Assembly: GCA_016763595.1 (NCBI GenBank)
Contig: JAESTN010000281.1
Coordinates: forward strand, 1-13,042
Length of the DNA stretch: 13,042 nucleotides
Source: Flavobacteriaceae bacterium
GTDB lineage: Bacteria > Bacteroidota > Bacteroidia > Flavobacteriales > Flavobacteriaceae
Reading direction: 5' to 3'
In this document: positions 6,282 to 13,042 of the stretch, in pieces
Layout: every line of letters starts with the position of its first letter
Numbering within the stretch: the stretch's first letter is position 1
Program-made: the position numbers and the translations under genes
Notes under the pieces: model-generated
Seen by the model: the letters and a program-made list of their open reading frames with translations, nothing else
What the model was told of the DNA's origin: nothing
The model's database searches: none

Positions 6282-7604
6282 ATGAACAAAATTCTTTTAG
6301 TCTTGCTTCTGATTGGAAATTGTGCATTCGCTCAAAAAGATACCACTGCTATTAGAGTAATTGGTTTTAACTCTGAGTTTTCTTACAAGATGCTCGATCA
6401 AAATCAAGATTTAAGAAAAGTAAATATTCTACTGGAAGAAAAGAAAAAAGGTGTAATTAAAAAGAATAGTTTGATTATTGGTACTTCGTTAATTTCCATT
6501 TTTGATTATCAGCATTCGAATACTGATTCTAAGTTTGCCTATCTTATGAGGCACCCAACATCAAAGAATCAAATCGGAAAAGATGTTAGCGAGGCTGTAA
6601 TTCATTCTTTTCAATTATCTATAACTGCAACAGTTAACAGTTGGTTAAGTACCCATGCAGAAATATTGTATAATCCTGAGCAAAGTTTTGGCTCAGGAAG
6701 CATTACAGCACTGTGTAGAAACCAACTTCAATTAAGAAAAGGTTTTGTACTGTTTGGAAATCTAGATCAGTTTCCGATCTATGCAGCAATCGGAAAAATG
6801 GATGCACCTTTTGGACAAACGGGAAGTGTTAACCCATTTACAAATACAACAATGTGGCACGCATTTGGCGGCTTAGGTTATGGAGCACAAATTGGATTTA
6901 AAAAAGGAGGTTTGCATGCAAAATTTATGGCTGTACAAGGGGGAGCGCAATTCCGAGCAATGCATACACCTGTAGAAGATGGAACCAATGTTCCTTCAAG
7001 AATTAATAATTATGTTGCAGATTTAAATTATTCATTTACTGTTTTAGAGAACATGAGCCTATTATTAGGTGCGTCTTATTTACAGGGTAGTGCATATTGT
7101 CAAGATTTTCCTGTTACTCATTTTTCTTCATGCAAAGAAAATAATCCTGCCTTTACGTATTACGGTACATTAAGCATTAGTCAACGTTTGACCATCAAAG
7201 GTGGGTTTGCAGAAACAATGGAAGTATGGAAGGGGACCTTTAATCCAACTTCTCCATTAGATATTTTTGAGGCCTCCAAAGTAAGCTCCTTAGATATTGG
7301 TGCTAAATATGATTTGAATCAAAGTGATAAAATAAAATATACTATTTCTGGAGAGTTTTCTAATTTTAGAGCAGGAGCAGATGGAGCTCCATGGGAGCGA
7401 CAAAATCAAATTGTACTGGGGTTTGCAAGTCTTATAAATAAGTCGTCAAAGTTGTTTGTAGAAGTCTTCCGTACCGAAGGTTATGCCCCTTTAAACTTTA
7501 TTAGTGGAAGCAACGACTTTGAACCGTTTCCGCCAGGAGAAACTCACAGCCTAAGAAATGCAAAAAGTATGGGTATTGTCGTTGGAGCACAAATATCATT
7601 TTAA
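6282..7604 (+). CDS. Outer-membrane beta-barrel, LbtU/DUF3573-like porin
   Basis: Predicted outer-membrane protein of 440 residues. The signal peptide MNKILLVLLLIGNCAFAQ is cut after AFA. A short charged helical stretch follows (about 42-62), then long alternating beta-strands ending in a terminal Phe (GAQISF), as expected for BAM-inserted barrels. Around residues 159-200 the run GNLDQFPIYAAIGKMDAPFG, with MWHAFGGLGYGAQIGF after it, resembles the conserved core of the DUF3573/LbtU family, known from Legionella as a siderophore-associated porin. The rest matches less clearly, so the family call is moderate, and iron transport in this organism would be pure inference. Two Cys near residues 277-286 may form a loop disulfide. 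The gene is monocistronic, with long non-coding flanks and no TonB partner beside it. Confidence 0.7.
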   Translation: MNKILLVLLLIGNCAFAQKDTTAIRVIGFNSEFSYKMLDQNQDLRKVNILLEEKKKGVIKKNSLIIGTSLISIFDYQHSNTDSKFAYLMRHPTSKNQIGKDVSEAVIHSFQLSITATVNSWLSTHAEILYNPEQSFGSGSITALCRNQLQLRKGFVLFGNLDQFPIYAAIGKMDAPFGQTGSVNPFTNTTMWHAFGGLGYGAQIGFKKGGLHAKFMAVQGGAQFRAMHTPVEDGTNVPSRINNYVADLNYSFTVLENMSLLLGASYLQGSAYCQDFPVTHFSSCKENNPAFTYYGTLSISQRLTIKGGFAETMEVWKGTFNPTSPLDIFEASKVSSLDIGAKYDLNQSDKIKYTISGEFSNFRAGADGAPWERQNQIVLGFASLINKSSKLFVEVFRTEGYAPLNFISGSNDFEPFPPGETHSLRNAKSMGIVVGAQISF

Positions 7605-8093
7605 AAATTTAGCAGTGATGTATTGCGGTATCATTTAACTAATGACAGATCAATAATTGGTTTGGTAATGCCTTAAAAGGCCTCACAAACATAAGCGCAA
7701 TTAAATCATACACAAACAAGTTGCTATACATTATACCCTGCATAAAATATGCATCCCTAAAACAAAAAAACCAACTCAAAAGAGATGGTGAAAACTGCTA
7801 TGAAAAGACTGGAATGTCTTAACAAGGTTAATGAACAAAAAATAATGGATTCTCGATTGAAAGATGTAGGCCTGATACTCGTATTTTATAAGATAAAATC
7901 ATAGCTGTAAAAGTACAATTGAATAGAGCAAAGCAATTAGGCTTAAAACAACATTTCCATCTTTTAATAAAGCATATAAATATCCTAAAACACCCTCGTT
8001 ATATTGATTAAAAAAAACGCAATGCATTTGTTTTTATGTGGGCATATTCCGAACAAAGAATATTTTCAGAATGTGTATTGTTTCAAATATCAG
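7605..8093. other. 489-base region without a clear gene; possible relics
   Basis: Sequence between the convergent porin and receptor genes. It holds two small inverted repeats: GCCTT-AA-AAGGC at 7670-7681 and TGCATA-AAA-TATGCA at 7739-7753. A plus-strand frame of 39 codons (7785-7904, MVKTAMKRLECLNKVNEQKI and onward) is followed in a second frame by DKIIAVKVQLNRAKQLGLKQ and onward (7892-8011, no start codon), which could be one frameshifted relic. A minus-strand frame of 34 codons (7639-7743) ends RPFKALPNQLLICH. None resembles a family I can name. An A-run near 8010-8017 reads as a T-run on the minus strand, 77-84 bases past the receptor stop, but the hairpin before it is weak. Confidence 0.5.
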
Positions 8094-10592
8094 TTAAAAC
8101 TGTACGCCTAATTTAAAGTTCAATACACGTCCAGTCATGTAATTTGGAATTCCATACATGGTTTTAGAATATACATCACGTACCCATGTATTGGTAATTG
8201 AATTATTAATATCAAAGAAGTTAAATAATTCCAATCCGGCAGTTAGTTCTTTAAAGTTTCGCAACCAACTTGAAGTTGCTTTTTTAGTATTGTCAACAAA
8301 AATATAAGAGATTCCTAAATCTGCACGTTTATAAGCGTCTAATCGACTCTGAAATTGATACGGGTTTGCATAGCTTGGAGATCCGCCAGGAACTCCAGAA
8401 TTGTATACTAAGTTTAAATATACTTTTAAATCAGGTAAATTCGGAACATAATCTTGAAATAAAATTCCGAGTTTAAAACGTTGATCAGTAGGTCGAGCAA
8501 TGTCTCCTTGATTATTGATGTTTTCTTGTGTCTTTAGGATTCCTAAGCTAATCCAACTTTCATTTCCTGGTACAAATTCACCATTTAAACGAATGTCAAT
8601 CCCGGTAGCATAGGCAGTTGCATTATTTTGTGCTTGATATCGAATGCGAACATTATCAACCGTGTATGGATTTACATTGCTCAGATGTTTGTAGTATATT
8701 TCTGTCGTTAATTTAAAAGGTCTTTCCCATAGTATAAAGCTGTAATCACTCCCAAGAACTGCATGAATAGATTGTTGCGCTTTTACTTCTGGATGTATTG
8801 CTCCTAAATTGTCTTTTAATTCTTTATAAAACGGAGGCTGATAATACAATCCGCCAGAAACTCTAAACAACACGTCTTTATCCCAATCTGGTTTGATGGC
8901 AAATTGTGCTCTTGGGCTAAAGATAAAGTGACTTTCTTTACGAATTCCATTAGATTTTACATTCCAATTCTGAAAACGCATTCCGAAATTATACCAAATT
9001 TGATGTTCATTTATAAAATCTTTTCTACTAAACTGCGCAAAACCAGAGATTCGATTAATGGTAACATTATTGGTTGCTCTAATGCTTTGATATGGCGTAA
9101 TACTTCCTCTATAAGGATCGTACGGTTGGTCGTTTATTGAATGATGTGGTGGTCTAATGGCAAAGCCAACAGAATCAATCACTTCCCATTCTATAATTCG
9201 GTCTTTTATATCTTCCACTTGATATTTAATTCCAGCTTCTAATTGGTTGTTTTCTTTTTTGTAAGTTGCTTTTAATTGAAAATTAGCAATCAATGCGTCT
9301 AAATCATTTCTTGCATGGTTTAACTGAGAACCAATTCCTTGTGAAAATTCAACTTCGCCAAAGTTTTCTGAACCTAAATTGCTATCAACTTCACCTAAAT
9401 TATACGAAGCCAAAATGTCATAATATTCTTCTTCTTGAGTATTGTATAAAGATATTGTTGCATGTAGGGTTATTTCCTCATTGAGTTTGTAATCGGTTTT
9501 AAAAGCGCCAAAACTTGTGAGATAGCTGTCTTTTTCTTGTCCCTTATAAAAAACAATCAATTCAATAGGGTTTATAAGAGTTCCAAAACGAGTTCTACGA
9601 GAAATAGGAGTGTAGTTGTATTTGTTTAAAGAAAAACTCCCTAGGAAATCTACATTTAGTTTATCGTTAACCTGATAACTTAAAAATGCTTGAATGTCGG
9701 TAAAACTTGGCTTGTAGTTTGTTTTTATCTGTTTGCTATTTACAAACAGACTGTTATTTCTATGTCTAAGTCCAATAATTCCACTTCCCTTTTTGTTTTT
9801 AGTTAGCCCTTCTATGGTTGCACTTCCGCCAACCAAACTTAATTCTATTTGAGTTTTTGTTTGTGTAGGTTTTCGATATGTAATATCAAGTACAGAGGAT
9901 AGTTTGTCTCCATATTTGGCTTGAAATCCTCCAGCAGAAAAATGGATATTTTGAACCATATTGGAATTGATAAAACTCAATCCTTCTTGTTGCCCAGATC
10001 TGATTAAAAATGGCCTGTAAATTTCAATTCCGTTAACATATACAAGGTTTTCATCAAAATTACCACCTCTTACATTGTATTGTGTACTTAATTCGTTGTT
10101 ATTATTCACTCCTGCAAAAGTCATTAATAAGTTTTCTACTCCAGCATTTACACCGGGTAAACGTTTCACTTTAGCAATGTCTATTGTTGTTATCCCTTTT
10201 GCCTCATTTGTTTTATTATTGACAACAACTTCATTTAATTTGTTGTTTAAAGAAATTAAAACCGGAGAGTAGTTCAAGATTCTTTTACTTCTTAATGTTA
10301 CTTTTTTTACATGTTTTTTGTAAGAAACATGACTAAATGTAATTCGGATGGTTTTTCTTATTGGAATAATTAATTCGTAATACCCATCAGCATTAGAAAC
10401 GGTTCCTTTAGTATTAAAACTAACGGAAACGTTGCTTATGGGAGCATTTTGTTTGTTTGTTATATATCCTTTTATTGAAGTTGTGTTTTGCGAAACAACA
10501 AAAGTAGGAAGGATAAGAAGTAGAAGTAAAAGATTTTTCACAAAATATTTATTTACGGCTGCTAAGTTATTGTTTTTTATAAAACGTAGCAT
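8094..10592 (-). CDS. TonB-dependent receptor with carboxypeptidase-regulatory-like domain
   Basis: Outer-membrane TonB-dependent transporter of up to 832 residues. A signal peptide (LLLLLLILPTFVVS, cut before Q35) is followed by a carboxypeptidase-D-regulatory-like domain (about 38-115, IKGYITNKQNAPISNVSVSF), as in SusC-type receptors of this phylum. Next come a plug (about 143-238: YNVRGGNFDENLVYVNGIEI, GGFQAKYGDKLSSVLDI) and a large barrel to the C-terminal Phe. The substrate is unknown; no SusD partner lies beside it. The ATG at 10592 lies inside the peptidase gene (26-base overlap), suggesting translational coupling. An in-frame GTG at 10541 would give a textbook signal peptide (MKNLLLLLLILPTFVVSQ) without overlap and is a serious alternative. 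The last 41 matching bases are duplicated at 4567-4607. Confidence 0.93.
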   Translation of the reverse strand: MLRFIKNNNLAAVNKYFVKNLLLLLLILPTFVVSQNTTSIKGYITNKQNAPISNVSVSFNTKGTVSNADGYYELIIPIRKTIRITFSHVSYKKHVKKVTLRSKRILNYSPVLISLNNKLNEVVVNNKTNEAKGITTIDIAKVKRLPGVNAGVENLLMTFAGVNNNNELSTQYNVRGGNFDENLVYVNGIEIYRPFLIRSGQQEGLSFINSNMVQNIHFSAGGFQAKYGDKLSSVLDITYRKPTQTKTQIELSLVGGSATIEGLTKNKKGSGIIGLRHRNNSLFVNSKQIKTNYKPSFTDIQAFLSYQVNDKLNVDFLGSFSLNKYNYTPISRRTRFGTLINPIELIVFYKGQEKDSYLTSFGAFKTDYKLNEEITLHATISLYNTQEEEYYDILASYNLGEVDSNLGSENFGEVEFSQGIGSQLNHARNDLDALIANFQLKATYKKENNQLEAGIKYQVEDIKDRIIEWEVIDSVGFAIRPPHHSINDQPYDPYRGSITPYQSIRATNNVTINRISGFAQFSRKDFINEHQIWYNFGMRFQNWNVKSNGIRKESHFIFSPRAQFAIKPDWDKDVLFRVSGGLYYQPPFYKELKDNLGAIHPEVKAQQSIHAVLGSDYSFILWERPFKLTTEIYYKHLSNVNPYTVDNVRIRYQAQNNATAYATGIDIRLNGEFVPGNESWISLGILKTQENINNQGDIARPTDQRFKLGILFQDYVPNLPDLKVYLNLVYNSGVPGGSPSYANPYQFQSRLDAYKRADLGISYIFVDNTKKATSSWLRNFKELTAGLELFNFFDINNSITNTWVRDVYSKTMYGIPNYMTGRVLNFKLGVQF
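8108..8148. repeat. 41-base exact repeat, copy 2 (inside the intact receptor gene)
   Basis: Same sequence as 4567-4607, here in the living gene, coding for NYMTGRVLNFKL and neighbouring residues on the minus strand. Confidence 0.92.
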
Positions 10593-12264
10593 TTAATATA
10601 TTCGTATTTCCAACATTGTCTTCAACTTCAATTTTTAATTGATGTTTAGCCCCTATTAGTTCCTTGTCTTTAAATTGATATACGATTTGTTTCTTTTTTA
10701 AATCATATTCCATTAAAATCCAATCTCCATCTAAAGTAGCCCTGTAAGATTTTATTCCAGTTCCTTTGTCAGAAATTTTGACAATTATTTTATCATGTTT
10801 AGTAATCCAGCTCTCATTTTTGAAATTCTTTAAGTAGATAACAGGTTTTTGGTTATCAGTAGCTAAAGTGTATTTTCCAAGCGTTTTTGTTGTGGTGTAG
10901 AATTTATCTTTTTTCTTTCTGGTATTTTGATATGATGGATATTTTTTATTATTAATATTGGCAATATATAATTGACTTTTTTCTTTTTCTGTGTACTTAG
11001 AAACATCAAAAGTTAAGGTGTAACTTTTATTTAATGGAACCGTAGGTTCATGTATTTTTACAATGGAATCTTGAACGTCAAAATCTAAAAAAAGGTCATT
11101 ATAAAACGTGTTCTTTGGAAACGCGATTGTAATCCCTTTTTTACTCCATTTATGAAATTCCCCCCTGCTAATTTGATAAGCTGTTGTGTCTTTTTCTTGT
11201 TTGAAAATGGCATTGCTCAAAACACCTTTAACAGGTATTCTCAATGTAGAGGTGTTTCCTGCAAAATCAGAAACTATGATTTCTACCCTATAGTTAAATC
11301 CAGTTTTTACATTTATAACACCATTATTAAGCAAGTTTTTGTAAATTTTTAATTGGTTTCTTTTTACTTTATGTGTTTTTTGAAACCTTTTTTTATAGGT
11401 AGAATAATGACTGTAATCTATTAATAAATTTATATACTTACTTTCTTTAAATGAAAAGGTTTCTAAATTGTGATGATACACTTTATGACCATTCACCTTC
11501 ATTTCTATGCTATATACACCATTTTTGTTGTAAGCTCCATTTAGTTGATCATAGACATTAATTCCAAATCCAATAGGTCCTTTAGCAGTTATTCTATTTG
11601 TGGTGTATACATGCTCTTTGATTTTTTTAAAGGATAAAAGAGACTCGTTGGTATTTTGGTTAACTCTAGAAGAGTCTGTCAACGTGTACACAATGAGTCC
11701 TTTTATTTTAGGCGCTATAGTATCTTTAACTTTAATGCCAAATAAAAAGGGGTTGATAATTTTTTCTGTTTTTGTGTCTCTAATTTCATAATGCAAATGA
11801 GGAGCAACAAAACCACCAGTACTTCCTGTAAAAGCGATTACTTGTCCTTTTTTAACGGGTATTTCTCCTTTTTTAGGGAAAATATTTCCGGTTTCGTAGT
11901 TTTCTTTCTTGTATTGTCTCTTTTTTACATAGGCTTCAATTCCGTTTCCAAACTTACTCAAATGCGCATAAACACTAGTGTATCCGTTAGGGTGATCAAC
12001 ATAAATAACTTTTCCATAGCCCCAAAGAGCTACTTTTATTCTTGAAACATAACCGTCACCTACAGCATACACATTTAAACCTTCTTTTCGTTGTGTTTTG
12101 ATATCGATACCCGCATGAAAATGATTCGTTCTTAATTCGCCAAAAGTACCGGCTAAAACTGTAGGAATGTCTAAAGGGTTTCTAAAGTCTTTAGTTGGAT
12201 ATTTTTTTTGCCCAAAAAAAGAAGTAGAAAGAAATGTGATAAAAAGAGTGAGTAGTAATTTCAA
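10567..12264 (-). CDS. M23-family metallopeptidase (peptidoglycan hydrolase)
   Basis: Exported zinc endopeptidase of 565 residues that probably cuts peptidoglycan cross-links in the periplasm. The signal peptide is MKLLLTLFITFLSTSFFG, cut before Q19. The M23/LytM domain spans about 30-190: HFHAGIDI supplies His50 and Asp54, YAHLS gives the conserved His101, and PHLHYE gives His156 and His158. All zinc and catalytic residues are present, so it should be active rather than a NlpD/EnvC-like activator. The remaining 370 residues are beta-rich and Lys-rich with no domain I can name, perhaps Ig-like modules for anchoring. It is the first gene of a pair with the receptor and divergent from the zapA pair, fitting a role in wall remodelling near division. 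No exact promoter was found; TAACTTTTG on the minus strand (12320-12312) has one extra T. Confidence 0.95.
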   Translation of the reverse strand: MKLLLTLFITFLSTSFFGQKKYPTKDFRNPLDIPTVLAGTFGELRTNHFHAGIDIKTQRKEGLNVYAVGDGYVSRIKVALWGYGKVIYVDHPNGYTSVYAHLSKFGNGIEAYVKKRQYKKENYETGNIFPKKGEIPVKKGQVIAFTGSTGGFVAPHLHYEIRDTKTEKIINPFLFGIKVKDTIAPKIKGLIVYTLTDSSRVNQNTNESLLSFKKIKEHVYTTNRITAKGPIGFGINVYDQLNGAYNKNGVYSIEMKVNGHKVYHHNLETFSFKESKYINLLIDYSHYSTYKKRFQKTHKVKRNQLKIYKNLLNNGVINVKTGFNYRVEIIVSDFAGNTSTLRIPVKGVLSNAIFKQEKDTTAYQISRGEFHKWSKKGITIAFPKNTFYNDLFLDFDVQDSIVKIHEPTVPLNKSYTLTFDVSKYTEKEKSQLYIANINNKKYPSYQNTRKKKDKFYTTTKTLGKYTLATDNQKPVIYLKNFKNESWITKHDKIIVKISDKGTGIKSYRATLDGDWILMEYDLKKKQIVYQFKDKELIGAKHQLKIEVEDNVGNTNILNATFYKKQ

Positions 12265-12374
12265 TTTTTAATTTTAAAGCTAATGTAATAAAAAATAGAA
12301 GTAGAATTAAACAAAAGTTATACCATGCTATAAAACAGTGAATTATAAATAAAACTTTAAAAAGAGTCTGTTTT

Positions 12375-12406
12375 TTTGGGTTTTAACATTCAGATTGTTA
12401 ACTTTG
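12375..12406 (+). promoter_or_regulatory. Bacteroidota-type promoter for the coiled-coil/zapA operon
   Basis: A -33 element TTTG (12375-12378) and a -7 element TAACTTTG (12399-12406, exact TAnnTTTG) are separated by 20 bases, the spacing of the primary sigma factor consensus in Bacteroidota. Transcription should start near 12412-12414, leaving a leader of about 22 bases before the ATG at 12435. This is the best promoter in the window. Confidence 0.7.
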
Positions 12407-12434
12407 TAGGAATAGTTTTGATTCTTAATATTTG

Positions 12435-12725
12435 ATGAGTAAAACATTAGAAGCAATTCATACACTGGAAGATAGGTTAAAAACCTTGTTAACTAATTAT
12501 GAATTTTTAAAAGAAGAGAATGAAATTCTTTTGGAGAATGTAAATAGATTACAGCATCAATTGATTTTGAATCAGCAAGAATTGGAAAATCAAAAGAAAA
12601 ATTTTGAGGTTCTAAAAATAGCAAAAACTATTAATGGCAGTAAAGAAAATACAAGAGAAACAAAACTCAAAATAAATGCTTTAATTCGAGAAATCGATAA
12701 GTGTATTATTCAACTAAACGAATAA
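12435..12725 (+). CDS. Small coiled-coil protein upstream of zapA (ZapB-like in position)
   Basis: Cytoplasmic protein of 96 residues starting at the ATG at 12435; a TTG codon just before it is not needed. Nearly the whole chain is helical with heptad-like spacing: LEAIHTLEDRLKTLLTNYEF, ENEILLENVNRLQHQLILNQ, then a second helix ETKLKINALIREIDKCIIQL. A break around 68-74 (NGSKENTR) separates them. It has no enzyme motif. Its size, coiled coil and place 14 bases before zapA in one operon suggest a partner of ZapA at the Z-ring, analogous to ZapB. Genes like this are sometimes mislabelled as tRNA-synthetase subunits. No clear sequence homology to E. coli ZapB is visible to me, so the function is inferred from context. 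Confidence 0.85.
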   Translation: MSKTLEAIHTLEDRLKTLLTNYEFLKEENEILLENVNRLQHQLILNQQELENQKKNFEVLKIAKTINGSKENTRETKLKINALIREIDKCIIQLNE

Positions 12726-12739
12726 AAAGTTCATTAACA

Positions 12740-13033
12740 GTGTCAGAGAAATTAAAAATTAATGTTGTTTTAGCAGGTAGAACCTACCCTTTAAGTGTTC
12801 AAAATACACAAGAAGAAGAAGGAATGCGAAAAGCGGCAGCAAATATCAATCAGTTAATTTCTTTATACGAGAAGAATTATGCAGTTAATGACAAGCAAGA
12901 TGTACTAGCAATGTGTGCGTTACGTTTTGCATCTCAAGTTGAAATAGCATCTATTGATGCAATAAGTACAAATGAAGAAGCATTAGAAAAAATAAATACG
13001 CTGAATGAATTGTTACAATCTCATTTAGATTAA
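12740..13033 (+). CDS. zapA: Cell division protein ZapA
   Basis: Cytoplasmic FtsZ-associated protein of 97 residues that bundles FtsZ filaments and stabilises the Z-ring. The N-terminal beta-rich head reads SEKLKINVVLAGRTYPLSVQ, followed by EEEGMRKAAANINQLISLYE. The Bacteroidota signature KQDVLAMCALRFASQVE comes next, and a C-terminal coiled coil (ALEKINTLNELLQSHLD) completes the fold. I chose the GTG at 12740 because translation then begins MSEKLKIN, as usual in this family, and lies 14 bases after the upstream stop. The frame is also open to a GTG at 12701, which would overlap the previous gene and add 13 atypical residues. It is complete, ending nine bases before the window edge. A 6S RNA and ribonuclease Y gene often follow in this phylum, but that is outside the window. 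Confidence 0.93.
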   Translation: MSEKLKINVVLAGRTYPLSVQNTQEEEGMRKAAANINQLISLYEKNYAVNDKQDVLAMCALRFASQVEIASIDAISTNEEALEKINTLNELLQSHLD

Positions 13034-13042
13034 GTTCTTTAA

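Noticed and set aside
7639..7743. Minus-strand 34-codon frame ending RPFKALPNQLLICH
   Set aside because: It contains an inverted repeat at one end, has no family match I can name, and is too short to support as a gene; noted only in the intergenic entry.
8904..9484. Plus-strand open frames within the receptor gene
   Set aside because: They lie wholly inside a well-supported receptor on the opposite strand and show no motif; shadows.
11152..12045. Plus-strand open frames within the M23 peptidase gene
   Set aside because: Antisense shadows of a gene with complete catalytic motifs; hydrophobic stretches arise from Lys codons read in reverse.
12701..12739. Upstream GTG start for zapA
   Set aside because: It would overlap the preceding gene and add residues atypical of ZapA; GTG at 12740 gives the usual MSEKLKI start.
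1..13042. CRISPR array, tRNA, rRNA, phage or defence genes
   Set aside because: No regularly spaced repeats, cloverleaf, conserved rRNA stretch, integrase, nuclease or toxin-antitoxin pair was recognised on either strand.

Overview
The window looks like chromosomal DNA of a low-GC Bacteroidota, most likely a marine-type member of the Flavobacteriaceae. The evidence is the AT-rich sequence with few Shine-Dalgarno sites, signal peptides ending in ...SQ or ...AQ, and a LytTR response regulator. A SusC-like TonB-dependent receptor with an N-terminal carboxypeptidase-regulatory domain, a Bacteroidota-type promoter (TTTG-N20-TAnnTTTG), and a coiled-coil gene followed by zapA next to an M23 peptidase point the same way. 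The genus cannot be fixed from this sequence alone.

Layout, left to right. (1) 1-615: 3' part of a LytTR response regulator, cut by the window edge; its stop codon abuts the stop codon of a convergent secreted SGNH/GDSL-type hydrolase (616-1323). (2) 1414-3796: a minus-strand cluster read as Crp/Fnr-like regulator, then ketopantoate-reductase-like oxidoreductase, then alpha/beta hydrolase. It is probably one operon, with a candidate promoter at 3848-3855. (3) 3986-4525: a lipocalin-like lipoprotein read divergently. (4) 4526-5236: a gene graveyard. The last 21 codons of a TonB-dependent receptor (minus strand) run straight into the ATPase half of a LytS-type histidine kinase (plus strand, with an internal stop and a frameshift), which runs straight into the last codons of a LytTR regulator. 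(5) 5237-5905: a VOC (glyoxalase-fold) protein. (6) 5906-6281: a non-coding stretch with three inverted repeats. (7) 6282-7604: an outer-membrane beta-barrel resembling LbtU/DUF3573 porins. (8) 7605-8093: 489 bases without a convincing gene, but with short interrupted reading frames that may be relics. (9) 8094-12264: a minus-strand pair, M23 metallopeptidase then TonB-dependent receptor, overlapping by up to 26 bases. (10) 12435-13033: a small coiled-coil protein (ZapB-like in position) and ZapA, divergent from the peptidase and driven by a well-matched promoter.

How the genes work together. The right end is conserved cell-envelope and division housekeeping: peptidoglycan hydrolase, outer-membrane receptor and Z-ring accessory proteins. 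The left and middle parts are accessory: envelope hydrolases, a regulator-led metabolic cluster and porin-like proteins. The strongest unexpected signal is the relic at 4553-5002. It is best read as a former divergent locus (receptor on one side, LytS kinase plus LytTR regulator on the other) collapsed by two deletions. A 41-base exact match ties its receptor tail to the intact receptor at 8094. I see no complete novel defence, mobile or biosynthetic system, no CRISPR array, no tRNA or rRNA and no intact transposase.
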